This document shows, in pieces, positions 6,942-13,266 of a stretch of 13,266 nucleotides of DNA; position 1 is the stretch's first letter; the number at the start of each line of letters is the position of its first letter. Origin of the DNA: Bacillota bacterium (GTDB taxonomy: Bacteria > Bacillota > Clostridia > Lachnospirales > Lachnospiraceae); NCBI GenBank assembly GCA_023424235.1, contig JAFAEB010000246.1, forward strand, positions 1-13,266, in the 5' to 3' direction. A model generated the notes under the pieces. It saw nothing but the letters and a program-made list of their open reading frames with translations, was not told the origin of the DNA and ran no database searches. A program made the position numbers and the translations under genes.

Positions 6942-7057
6942 GTGTGCAAATGAGTTTCATTAAGATTCTCGTTACACACTATATAACCCCTTATTAATTA
7001 TTTATACTCCCCTCATCGAAACGACCGTTAGGCTCCCCCTAACGGTCGTTTCACTTT
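6942..7057 (+). ncRNA. Candidate C-rich small regulatory RNA
   Basis: About 115 bases between a good promoter and a strong hairpin. The 5' end can fold: GTGTG (6942-6946) with CACAC (6975-6979) and AATGAG (6949-6954) with CTCGTT (6968-6973, one G-U pair). An AU-rich single-stranded stretch follows, carrying CCCC at 6987-6990 and CTCCCCTC at 7007-7014. The terminator hairpin (7018-7052) has a CTCCC loop. Unpaired C-runs of this type are complementary to Shine-Dalgarno sequences, as in the UCCC loops of the Staphylococcus Rsa RNAs. The only start codon gives a 15-codon frame with no ribosome site, so I treat it as non-coding. I recognise no named RNA family. Confidence 0.5.
7018..7057 (+). terminator. 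15-bp hairpin terminator of the small RNA
   Basis: Perfect arms GAAACGACCGTTAGG (7018-7032) and its complement (7038-7052) around a CTCCC loop, followed by ACTTTT. It is far richer in GC than its surroundings. On the minus strand no T-run follows, so plus-strand use is favoured. Confidence 0.7.
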
Positions 7058-7110
7058 TAGCTAGACATAGCTACATATATAATCCACTATTGCTGAACAT
7101 ACTTTATAGA

Positions 7111-7139
7111 AAAAAGGCTACAGAAACTGCAGCCTTTTT
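7111..7139. terminator. Bidirectional terminator after the HAAS gene
   Basis: AAAAAGGCT (7111-7119) pairs with AGCCTTTTT (7131-7139). An inner CAG/CTG pair, one mismatch and an AAA loop complete the stem. Both strands end in T-runs. On the minus strand it begins right at the stop codon of the HAAS-domain gene. Confidence 0.8.
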
Positions 7140-7140
7140 A

Positions 7141-7644
7141 TCATTTACGCATACTATTTTTAATTATTGTATAGCCAAAATACAGTATTAATAATGGAAC
7201 TCCAATACTAAAAAGTAAACGAATAATAACTCCTCCAACAACAATTACAATGAATAATACAAACATAAGTATTAAGAATATAAGCAACTTATGATACCAT
7301 TTTAAAGGCGATTGTAATTGAAACTTTATACCACGGTTATCCTTTGTTTGATAATCGTCACCTTCATTATCGTTATAATCTTCATATTCATAAGAATTAT
7401 TATATGACTTATCATTCTTATTATTTTGATACATTGGACCATGAGCTATCTGATATGTTTCTATAATTGTCTTCGCTATTAACCTAGGATCACCAAGCTC
7501 ATCGATTACAATTTCTTCTTCCTTTTCTTTGATTTTACCATTTATATAGTCTTCATAAAATCGTAAATTACTCTCTATTTCACTATCTGGTATTTCTAAA
7601 GCTAAGGCCGCACGTAAACCACTTAGGAATTCTTCCTTTTTCAT
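7141..7644 (-). CDS. HAAS/DUF1700-domain membrane protein
   Basis: A 167-residue protein. Residues 1-68 form the helical HAAS/DUF1700 module: KKEEFLSGLRAAL at the start, LRFYEDYI (27-34) in the place of the family's YYEEYI, and IDELGDP (47-53) before an IAKTI helix. An Asp/Asn/Tyr-rich hydrophilic linker follows (about 70-105). Two membrane segments lie at about 119-142 and 144-161, and the chain ends in a short basic tail. Family members usually sit directly beside a PadR-type repressor and are thought to take part in membrane-linked signalling. No PadR gene is adjacent here, which is unusual. GGAGG precedes the ATG by 9 bases. It is flanked by long non-coding stretches and appears to be a single-gene unit. 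Function unknown. Confidence 0.82.
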   Translation of the reverse strand: MKKEEFLSGLRAALALEIPDSEIESNLRFYEDYINGKIKEKEEEIVIDELGDPRLIAKTIIETYQIAHGPMYQNNKNDKSYNNSYEYEDYNDNEGDDYQTKDNRGIKFQLQSPLKWYHKLLIFLILMFVLFIVIVVGGVIIRLLFSIGVPLLILYFGYTIIKNSMRK

Positions 7645-7902
7645 CTATAACCTCCGAACGTGATATCTATAATTGAATGTTTATATACTGCTATTAATAA
7701 TTTACTGTTAATAATATCGTAAACATAAACAGATTGCAAGTAAATACAAAAATCATAATAAATTTTTAATAGTATTTTAACAAAACTCAACTTTTATAGA
7801 TAACAGAATGAATTATTTTAAATAAACCTTTTTAAAAGCATTCATCCACACCCAAGATTATTTTTACTAACCCTTATAGACGTATGAATATTAACAAAAC
7901 AA
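7645..7902. other. AT-rich intergenic DNA without a recognisable element
   Basis: This stretch upstream of the HAAS gene is very AT-rich. I see no ORF with a ribosome site, no strong hairpin and no RNA family. A weak minus-strand promoter pattern (TTAACA, 18 bases, TATATA) near 7684-7714 could drive the HAAS gene. Confidence 0.5.
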
Positions 7903-8029
7903 AGAGTCGGCCAAGGCAAACTCTCACGCTACAAAGCGTCGCATTTATGCATCGCATATATGCCATAACTTCCTATGATTTGCGTGTGCATCCTCACGGA
8001 GTGTTTTGATCTCATAGGACGTAATTTCC
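7903..8029. repeat. Cluster of small palindromes, possible dispersed repeat element
   Basis: A block visibly richer in GC than its flanks and built of short inverted repeats: AGAGT/ACTCT (7903-7907 and 7920-7924), ACGCT/AGCGT around an ACAA loop (7926-7939), GCAT-TT-ATGC (7941-7950), the palindrome GCATATATGC (7954-7963), and TCCTATGA (7971-7978) paired with TCATAGGA (8012-8019). The last pair extends by two more bases after one mismatch. No ORF or promoter fits. The structure suggests a mobile or amplified intergenic palindromic element, but copy number cannot be tested from one window. Confidence 0.45.
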
Positions 8030-8045
8030 AATTAAATAATAAAAT

Positions 8046-8181
8046 AGCTCTGAATCCAGTGAATGAGCATGATTGAAACCAATCATGCCCCAGCACTTGA
8101 CGCAGAGCCCATAAAACTAGCTCTAAGCCTAGTGTTGGTGCGAGATTATAAAAATCTCACCCCAACAGTTGACAAAGAGCC
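8046..8181. repeat. Two tandem imperfect palindromes (63-64 bases each), MITE-like or structured RNA
   Basis: Unit A (8046-8109) and unit B (8119-8181) start 73 bases apart. Each opens with AGCTCT and closes with AGAGCC. Their arms of about 29-30 bases match at roughly 21-22 positions. Unit A has a perfect 9-bp core, GCATGATTG (8067-8075) with its complement (8080-8088); unit B has GAGATT (8142-8147) with AATCTC (8153-8158). Cores differ but remain paired, while the outer sequences (AGCTCT, CCCCA, TTGAC, AGAGCC, ATAAAA) are shared. Read on the minus strand the ends begin GGCTCTTTGTCAAC, which resembles my recollection of ISL3-family transposon ends. No transposase is present. Confidence 0.6.
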
Positions 8182-8183
8182 AT

Positions 8184-8223
8184 AAAAATACTCCCAAGAG
8201 TTAGACTCATGGGAGTATTTTTT
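8184..8223. terminator. Bidirectional terminator after the Ca2+ ATPase gene
   Basis: Perfect 12-base arms, AAAAATACTCCC (8184-8195) and its complement (8211-8222), are extended by an A-T pair and an inner GAG/CTC. T-runs follow on both strands. It lies about 70 bases beyond the minus-strand ATPase stop and directly abuts the tandem palindromes. Confidence 0.85.
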
Positions 8224-8290
8224 ACTTATGCACCAATCGATGCATGTCTATTGATAGAGAGCAATAAAAAAATAATATTTAAGGAGTTAA

Positions 8291-10975
8291 TTAGTTTTTG
8301 TTACTTGCTCTCATAAATAGCTTAATTACTTCATTAACAATAAGAGGTATTAAAGCAAATCCAATTACGATTAACCAATCGTTAAGTGGTAAATTGTGTA
8401 CTCCAAATGCATCTGCAAGGAATGGAACTGTAATAACAACATATTGTAAGAATAAGCCTGCAATAATTGCACCAATTAAATATTTATTGGTAAATAAACC
8501 AACTTGGAAAATTGATTTTTCAGAGTTTCTCATGGATAAGGAGTAGAATAATTGGGATGCAGCTAAAACAACGAAAGCCATTGTTCTTGCATATACAATT
8601 GCATCACTTTGTGCTTGTGATAAACTATCAGCACTAGCTAAAAGTGATATAATATCACCTTGTCCACGTTCATATAGACCAAAGTAAAATGCTAGTAGTG
8701 TTAATGCACCGATTAATGTACCACCAATAATTGCACGTACTCCAGCTCCATGAGCGAAGAAACTTTCTTTTGGACTTCTTGGTTTGTGTTTCATAACATC
8801 TTTATCACCTGGATCAATACCTAAAGCGATTGCTGGCAGAGAGTCAGTGATTAAGTTAATCCATAATAACTGAGTTGCAAGTAAAGGAATTGGCCATTTT
8901 AATAAAATGGAGATAAAGATTGCAATTACTTCACCTAAGTTACAGGATAATAAAAATATAACGGATTTCTTAATGTTATTATAGATATTTCTACCTTCTT
9001 CAATTGCATTTACAATTGTAGTAAAGTTGTCATCTGTTAAGATCATATCACTAGCGCCTTTTGCTACGTCAGTACCTGTAATACCCATAGCAACACCGAT
9101 ATCAGCATATTTTAAGGATGGAGCATCATTTACACCATCACCTGTCATGGAAACGATATTACCATGAGATTTAAATGCACGTACAATTTTAACCTTGTGT
9201 TCTGGTGAAACTCTTGCAAATACTCTAAAATCATTAATACGATTAGAGAATTCTTCTTCGGACATTTCATCGATTTCAGCACCAGTAACACTTTGTGAAA
9301 TGGATTCAGCAATTCCTAATTCTTTTGCGATTGCAACAGCTGTATTCTTATGGTCACCTGTTATCATAATTGGTGTGATACCAGCTAATTTTGCTTCGTG
9401 AATGGAATCTTTTACTTCTAATCTTGGAGGGTCGATCATACCAACCAAACCAATGATTGTAAGGTCTTTTTCCATATCATCTGGATCAATTACGGAATCA
9501 ACATCTTTATAAGCTGCACCTAATACTCTTAGAGCATTATCGGACATTTCTTCTGTAATTTTTAAATAACTATTTTTTAACTCATTGGTTAATGGAACTA
9601 CTTTTCCGTTAACAAGAGCATGAGATGATATTTTTAATAAATTATCAATAGCACCTTTTGTATGAACACGATAACCGTTACCTTCAACGTTTAATGTAGA
9701 CATCAGTTTACGGTCAGAATCAAAAGGACGTTCAGATACACGTTTGTGTGCTGTATTTAAAGCATTTTTTGTTAAGTTATATTTATCACCAAGTACAATT
9801 AGAGCGACTTCTGTAGGGTCACCAGTTCCTTGACCATTTTCATAGGTAGCATCAGAACATAGTACGAAGGACTTCACTAATTCAACCTCATCACCATTAG
9901 CAGTAAAACTAGTTTCATTTGTTGGTAGGTCTTTTAAGTTGTCCATTGTATAGTGTTTTACAACGGTCATTTTATTTTGTGTTAAAGTACCAGTTTTATC
10001 GGAGCAAATAATATTTACAGAACCTAATGTTTCAACAGCTGGTAATTTTTTAACGATTGCATTAATTTTAGACATTCTTGTAACACCAAGTGCTAAAACG
10101 ATAGCAACAATTGCAGCTAAACCTTCTGGAATGGCAGCAACCGCTAAGCTGATTGCAGTTAAGAACATATCAAATAAATTACGTTGTTGAATAATTGCGA
10201 TTATGAAGATTAAAGCACAAACACCAATTGCAATAAAACCAAGTATTTTACCAAGCTCCTCTAAACGTTTTTGTAGTGGAGTCATTTCATTGTTATCTTC
10301 ATCTAATATCTTAGCGATTTTACCAATTTCTGTTTCCATAGCGGTAGCTACTACAACACCTTCACCTCTACCGTATGTAGCAAGTGTAGACATAAATGCC
10401 ATATTAGATTTATCACCAATTGGAGTCTTTTCATCTTCTAGAATTGCTCCAGCATTTTTGTTTGTTGGTACAGACTCACCAGTAAGGGCAGATTCTTCTA
10501 TTTGAAGATTCGCACTTTCAATCAATCTTAAGTCTGCAGGAATATATCTACCAGCATCAATAATAATAATATCACCTGGTACGATTTCTTCTGAATTTAC
10601 TTCTTTAATTTCAGAATCACGACGTACTAAGGATTTCGGAGTCGTCATTTTCTGGAGTGCTTCAACTGCTTTTTCAGCTTTGTACTCTTGAGCAACACCA
10701 ATTGCCGCATTAATTAATACTACAAGTAGAATAATAATGGAGTCAACGTATTCACCTATAAATATAGTTATTACGGCAGCTCCTAATAATACATAGATTA
10801 ACATGTCTTGTAATTGGGATAGGAATAAAGTGAGAAAACTCTTCTTCGGTTTCCCTTTAAGTTTATTATATCCATATTTCTCAAGACGTTTGTTTACTTC
10901 CCCACTACTAAGACCAGTAGATGGGTTTACATTTAAGTCTTTTAAAACATCATCTTGTGATTTAGAAAACCACAT
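8291..10975 (-). CDS. SERCA/PMCA-type Ca2+-translocating P-type ATPase
   Basis: An 894-residue P2-type ATPase that exports Ca2+ using ATP. I place the start at the ATG at 10975, which has GAGGTG seven bases upstream, rather than the in-frame ATG at 11026. Domains in order: N-terminal cation ATPase domain, actuator with TGES (165-168), phosphorylation site DKTGTLT (D326), TGDGVNDAP (about 611-619) and C-terminal helices M7-M10. The ion ligands of SERCA are conserved: AAIPEGL in M4 (E284), CNLGE in M5 (N679, E682) and NLITD in M6 (N707, T710, D711). Two Ca2+ sites are therefore plausible, although the M8 ligand was not checked. It would sit in the plasma membrane keeping cytosolic Ca2+ low. It is divergent from the CadC-type operon and ends at a bidirectional terminator. 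Confidence 0.93.
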   Translation of the reverse strand: MWFSKSQDDVLKDLNVNPSTGLSSGEVNKRLEKYGYNKLKGKPKKSFLTLFLSQLQDMLIYVLLGAAVITIFIGEYVDSIIILLVVLINAAIGVAQEYKAEKAVEALQKMTTPKSLVRRDSEIKEVNSEEIVPGDIIIIDAGRYIPADLRLIESANLQIEESALTGESVPTNKNAGAILEDEKTPIGDKSNMAFMSTLATYGRGEGVVVATAMETEIGKIAKILDEDNNEMTPLQKRLEELGKILGFIAIGVCALIFIIAIIQQRNLFDMFLTAISLAVAAIPEGLAAIVAIVLALGVTRMSKINAIVKKLPAVETLGSVNIICSDKTGTLTQNKMTVVKHYTMDNLKDLPTNETSFTANGDEVELVKSFVLCSDATYENGQGTGDPTEVALIVLGDKYNLTKNALNTAHKRVSERPFDSDRKLMSTLNVEGNGYRVHTKGAIDNLLKISSHALVNGKVVPLTNELKNSYLKITEEMSDNALRVLGAAYKDVDSVIDPDDMEKDLTIIGLVGMIDPPRLEVKDSIHEAKLAGITPIMITGDHKNTAVAIAKELGIAESISQSVTGAEIDEMSEEEFSNRINDFRVFARVSPEHKVKIVRAFKSHGNIVSMTGDGVNDAPSLKYADIGVAMGITGTDVAKGASDMILTDDNFTTIVNAIEEGRNIYNNIKKSVIFLLSCNLGEVIAIFISILLKWPIPLLATQLLWINLITDSLPAIALGIDPGDKDVMKHKPRSPKESFFAHGAGVRAIIGGTLIGALTLLAFYFGLYERGQGDIISLLASADSLSQAQSDAIVYARTMAFVVLAASQLFYSLSMRNSEKSIFQVGLFTNKYLIGAIIAGLFLQYVVITVPFLADAFGVHNLPLNDWLIVIGFALIPLIVNEVIKLFMRASNKN

Positions 10976-11117
10976 ATAAACACCTCTTTCATAAATTATG
11001 TTTTGATTATAGAAACGAATGAACAAAATACTTATTTTTTATTTACTAATTATAATAACCAATTAACTTAGAAACATAATTATTAAATGAAAAAAATAAT
11101 ATATTTTATTTCATTAT

Positions 11118-11168
11118 CTCTAAATCTCTATTAAGACATTTTACTACAGAAAGAGATTAGAGTAAAAT
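11118..11168. repeat. Overlapping inverted repeats upstream of the Ca2+ ATPase
   Basis: CTCTAAATCTCT (11118-11129) pairs with AGAGATTAGAG (11152-11162) with one bulged A. Within its loop, ATTTTACT (11138-11145) pairs with AGTAAAAT (11161-11168). The two pairings interlock, as in a pseudoknot or alternative hairpins. They would lie in the ATPase leader if the weak minus-strand promoter at 11201-11229 (TTCAAA, 17 bases, TATAAA) is used. Confidence 0.35.
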
Positions 11169-11213
11169 TAGAATTTGATTAGATTTTTAAGAATGGATTT
11201 TTTATAATCATGA

Positions 11214-11242
11214 TTGACAGTTTTTTGAAGTTGTGCTACTAT
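11214..11242 (+). promoter_or_regulatory. Promoter of the CadC-like repressor / metal ATPase operon
   Basis: A perfect -35 TTGACA (11214-11219) and -10 TACTAT (11237-11242) with a 17-base spacer. The start would be near 11249, immediately before the operator. A weaker divergent minus-strand promoter overlaps it. Confidence 0.75.
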
Positions 11243-11251
11243 TAATAAAAA

Positions 11252-11273
11252 CATATGAACAATTGCTCATATG
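11252..11273. promoter_or_regulatory. ArsR/SmtB-type operator
   Basis: A 22-base palindrome (CATATGA, A, CAATTG, C, TCATATG) with 10 of 11 symmetrical pairs, lying at the predicted transcription start. ArsR-family metal sensors bind such AT-rich dyads containing TGAAC-type half sites and leave when metal binds. Its position implies autorepression of the downstream operon. Confidence 0.7.
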
Positions 11274-11325
11274 AACATTTATTCAAGTAAAACATATAAT
11301 AAGATAAAAGGAAGAAGGTAAGTTT

Positions 11326-11703
11326 ATGGATATAAGGAAAGTAGAAGCAAATGTGGATACTGAGAATTGTAGTTGCACCATAATACATGAAGACGTTGTA
11401 AATCATGTTAAGGAGAGGATGCCCAGTGATGAAAGTCTGTATGATTTAGCAGAACTTTTTAAAGCCTTTGCTGATACTACAAGAATTAAAATTTTGTGGG
11501 CACTTTCTGAGTCAGAAATGTGTGTATGTGATATTGCAGCTTTACTTGGTATGACACAGTCAGCAATATCTCATCAGTTAAGGGGTTTAAAGCAAGCAAG
11601 GCTTGTGTCAAACCGTAAGGAAGGTAAGATTGTATTTTATTCTCTTAATGACCAACATATTAAGCATATATTTGAAGAAGGATTTATCCATGTAAAAGAG
11701 TAG
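11326..11703 (+). CDS. cadC: CadC-type ArsR/SmtB family metal-sensing repressor
   Basis: A 125-residue winged-helix repressor of metal export. The recognition helix region is MTQSAISHQLRGLKQARLV (76-94), followed by the wing NRKEGKIVFYSL. Two metal sites known from Staphylococcus CadC are visible. The alpha3N-type site has C66 and C68 in MCVCD, with N-terminal C15 and C17. The alpha5 zinc-type site is D109, H111, H122 and E125, matching the DxHx10Hx2(H/E) pattern exactly and sitting 8 positions later than in CadC. In CadC the N-terminal pair is C-x3-C; here it is C-x1-C, with H21 nearby, so coordination may differ. The likely ligands are Cd, Pb or Zn. It represses itself and the ATPase starting 11 bases downstream. 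Confidence 0.92.
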   Translation: MDIRKVEANVDTENCSCTIIHEDVVNHVKERMPSDESLYDLAELFKAFADTTRIKILWALSESEMCVCDIAALLGMTQSAISHQLRGLKQARLVSNRKEGKIVFYSLNDQHIKHIFEEGFIHVKE

Positions 11704-11714
11704 GGGGATTGGCT

Positions 11715-13266
11715 ATGAGTGATAATAAAAATTATAAATTTCAACTAGATGGTCTTGGATGTGCTCATTGTGCAATGAAGATAGAGGAAAAGGTAAATGA
11801 ACTTAGCTATGTAAAAGAAGCAAATGTTAATTTTGCAATGAAAAGACTTGTACTCTCTACAAGTGAGCTACTAGAAAAGGATAACATTAAAAAAGATGTT
11901 AGCAAAATTGTAACAGAGATCGAGCCAGATGTTGTAGTAAGGGATGAAAAAGAGAATGAGAATCAGAAAAAGGGGTTTATAAATAAAAAGGTTTTAAGTT
12001 TTTCCATGGCATTTATTTTATTCTTAGTTCCATTTTTATCAACTCTACCCACTGGGCTTGAGCTAAGTCTTTATTTTATTAGTTATGTGCTTTCAGGTGG
12101 AGAGGTTATTAATAAAGCAGTAAAAAATATATTAAAAGGTGAATTATTTGATGAGAATTTCTTAATGTCCATCGCAACAATTGGAGCATTTATTATTGGT
12201 GAGTACCCTGAAGGGGTAGCAGTTATGTTATTCTATCAGATTGGTGAGATGTTTCAAGACTATGCAGTGGAACGTTCAAGAGATTCCATATCCAATTTAA
12301 TGGATATAAGACCGGATTATGCTAATTTAAAAACAGAGTCTGGTAGCCAAGTCGTGTCACCTGAGCTTGTTAAGGTTGGTGATATAATACTTATTAAAGC
12401 AGGTGAAAAGGTACCACTTGATGGAAGGATTGTTGAAGGTACTTCACTTGTTGATACAACTGCTTTAACAGGTGAATCACTACCGAAAGATGTGTTTGTT
12501 GGAGATAAGGTATTATCAGGATATATTAATAAAAGTGGTTTATTAAGTGTTTTGGTTGAAAAAGAATTTAAAGATTCAACTGTTGCAAGAATTTTAGATA
12601 TGGTTGAGAATGCGAGCAATAAAAAGGCTCCTACAGAAAAGTTTATAACCAAGTTTGCAAAAATCTACACTCCAGCTGTAACTATGTTTGCATTATTACT
12701 TGCAATTATACCTCCAATTATTATGCCAAATGAATCCTTTAGCGATTGGGTTTATCGCGCTTTAATCTTTTTAGTTATATCTTGCCCATGTGCTTTAGTA
12801 GTGTCTATCCCACTTGGATTCTTTGGTGGTATTGGAGGCGCATCAAAAAATGGTGTGTTAATAAAGGGAAGCAACTATCTAGAAAGTCTTAATCTTGTTA
12901 ATACGATTGTATATGATAAAACAGGAACACTAACAAAAGGAGTTTTTCAAGTTACAGATATACATGGTGTTAATTGTGAGAGTGAAGAATTATTAGAATA
13001 TGCTGCTTATGCAGAACGTTTTTCAAACCATCCAATTGCTTTGTCTATAGGCAATCGATATGGTATGGAGGTAAGAGAAGAGGAAATAAAAGAATATAGT
13101 GAGTTAGCAGGCTATGGTGTATGTATCACTTGGAATAATAACAGTATCTTAGCAGGTAATAGTAAGTTAATGATTAAGGAAGGAATATCCTTTGAACAAA
13201 ACGATACAATAGGTACTATGATTCATGTAGCAGTTAACAAGGAGTATAAGGGTTATATTGTTATCT
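11715..13266 (+). CDS. cadA: Cd2+/Zn2+/Pb2+-exporting P1B-type ATPase, N-terminal part
   Basis: Partial: 517 codons are open to the window edge. The start is ATG at 11715, with AGGGGG seven bases upstream and 11 bases after the repressor stop. One heavy-metal-associated domain is present, with GLGCAHC (13-19; C16 and C19 the metal ligands). TGES is at 252-255. The transport-site motif is CPC (357-359) within SCPCAL. The phosphorylation site is D401 in DKTGTLTKG. The class-specific HP dipeptide is H439-P440 in SNHP. The CPC motif, single GxxCxxC domain and CadC-type partner favour soft divalent metals (Cd, Zn, Pb) over copper. The remaining ATP-binding half and last two helices lie beyond the window. 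It acts in the plasma membrane as an efflux pump and is transcribed with its repressor. Confidence 0.93.
   Translation, partial: MSDNKNYKFQLDGLGCAHCAMKIEEKVNELSYVKEANVNFAMKRLVLSTSELLEKDNIKKDVSKIVTEIEPDVVVRDEKENENQKKGFINKKVLSFSMAFILFLVPFLSTLPTGLELSLYFISYVLSGGEVINKAVKNILKGELFDENFLMSIATIGAFIIGEYPEGVAVMLFYQIGEMFQDYAVERSRDSISNLMDIRPDYANLKTESGSQVVSPELVKVGDIILIKAGEKVPLDGRIVEGTSLVDTTALTGESLPKDVFVGDKVLSGYINKSGLLSVLVEKEFKDSTVARILDMVENASNKKAPTEKFITKFAKIYTPAVTMFALLLAIIPPIIMPNESFSDWVYRALIFLVISCPCALVVSIPLGFFGGIGGASKNGVLIKGSNYLESLNLVNTIVYDKTGTLTKGVFQVTDIHGVNCESEELLEYAAYAERFSNHPIALSIGNRYGMEVREEEIKEYSELAGYGVCITWNNNSILAGNSKLMIKEGISFEQNDTIGTMIHVAVNKEYKGYIVI

Noticed and set aside
6950..6997. Small peptide gene in the candidate small RNA
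   Set aside because: The ATG opens only a 15-codon frame, has no ribosome site, and sits inside the predicted 5' stem.
8046..8181. Riboswitch controlling the P-type ATPase (Mn2+ yybP-ykoY or NiCo type)
   Set aside because: The element lies downstream of the ATPase stop, not upstream of its start, and I could not find the conserved core sequences of either riboswitch class.
8046..8181. Complete insertion sequence
   Set aside because: There is no transposase coding capacity in this gap; only end-like palindromic sequence is present.
10976..11026. 17-residue longer N-terminus of the Ca2+ ATPase
   Set aside because: The upstream ATG has no ribosome site, while the ATG at 10975 has GAGGTG at a good distance; the extra residues do not resemble the family N-terminus.
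12317..12652. Minus-strand open frame inside the metal ATPase
   Set aside because: It is the antisense of a well-conserved P1B ATPase segment that includes TGES; no ribosome site or homology of its own.

Overview
The window comes from a low-GC, endospore-forming-type Firmicute, most likely a Clostridia member of the Lachnospiraceae group. This rests on very AT-rich intergenic DNA, strong AGGAGG-type ribosome sites, consensus sigma-A promoters with 17-base spacers, a sigma-G-like promoter, and the gene families present. It is chromosomal, mostly housekeeping and envelope or ion-homeostasis genes, with unusually structured intergenic DNA. No phage, CRISPR or complete insertion sequence is visible. 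Taxonomy is inferred from style, not from a marker gene.

Region 1 (1-3141, all minus strand): the N-terminal third of a type II NADH dehydrogenase, cut by the window edge and preceded by its own promoter. Beside it lies a compact operon reading amidase, then rdgB, then metallophosphoesterase. The operon removes non-canonical NTPs (RdgB) and remodels peptidoglycan (Amidase_3). The rdgB-phosphoesterase pairing is like ysnA-ysnB of Bacillus. Its promoter carries a 12-base perfect palindrome over the -35 box.

Region 2 (3142-4603): a 399-base divergent intergenic region holds a nested tandem repeat array (about 26-base units in a 75-base higher-order period). It is followed by a promoter and a TTG-initiated alpha/beta hydrolase. 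The hydrolase ends inside an 18-base tandem repeat that runs through the stop codon, and then a strong bidirectional terminator.

Region 3 (4604-6607, minus): a THUMP-type rRNA methyltransferase, a single-domain rhodanese, and a 97-residue Asn/Ser-rich repeat protein with a sigma-G-like promoter. The last may be a forespore product.

Region 4 (6608-8290): mostly non-coding. It holds a candidate stand-alone small RNA on the plus strand (promoter, 5' hairpin, three C-runs, 15-bp terminator hairpin with a CUCCC loop), a HAAS/DUF1700 membrane protein, a cluster of small palindromes richer in GC than its flanks, and two tandem 63-64-base imperfect palindromes of a shared consensus.

Region 5 (8291-13266): two P-type ATPases of different classes point away from each other. 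A SERCA-like Ca2+ ATPase is on the minus strand. On the plus strand an autoregulated metal-sensor operon encodes a CadC-type ArsR repressor and a Cd/Zn/Pb-exporting ATPase, which runs off the right edge. The repressor has both known CadC-type metal sites, and a near-perfect 22-base operator sits at its transcription start.

Nothing here is an obvious new defence or metabolic system. The strongest candidates for something undescribed are the C-rich small RNA, the forespore-type Asn/Ser-rich protein and the repeat elements.
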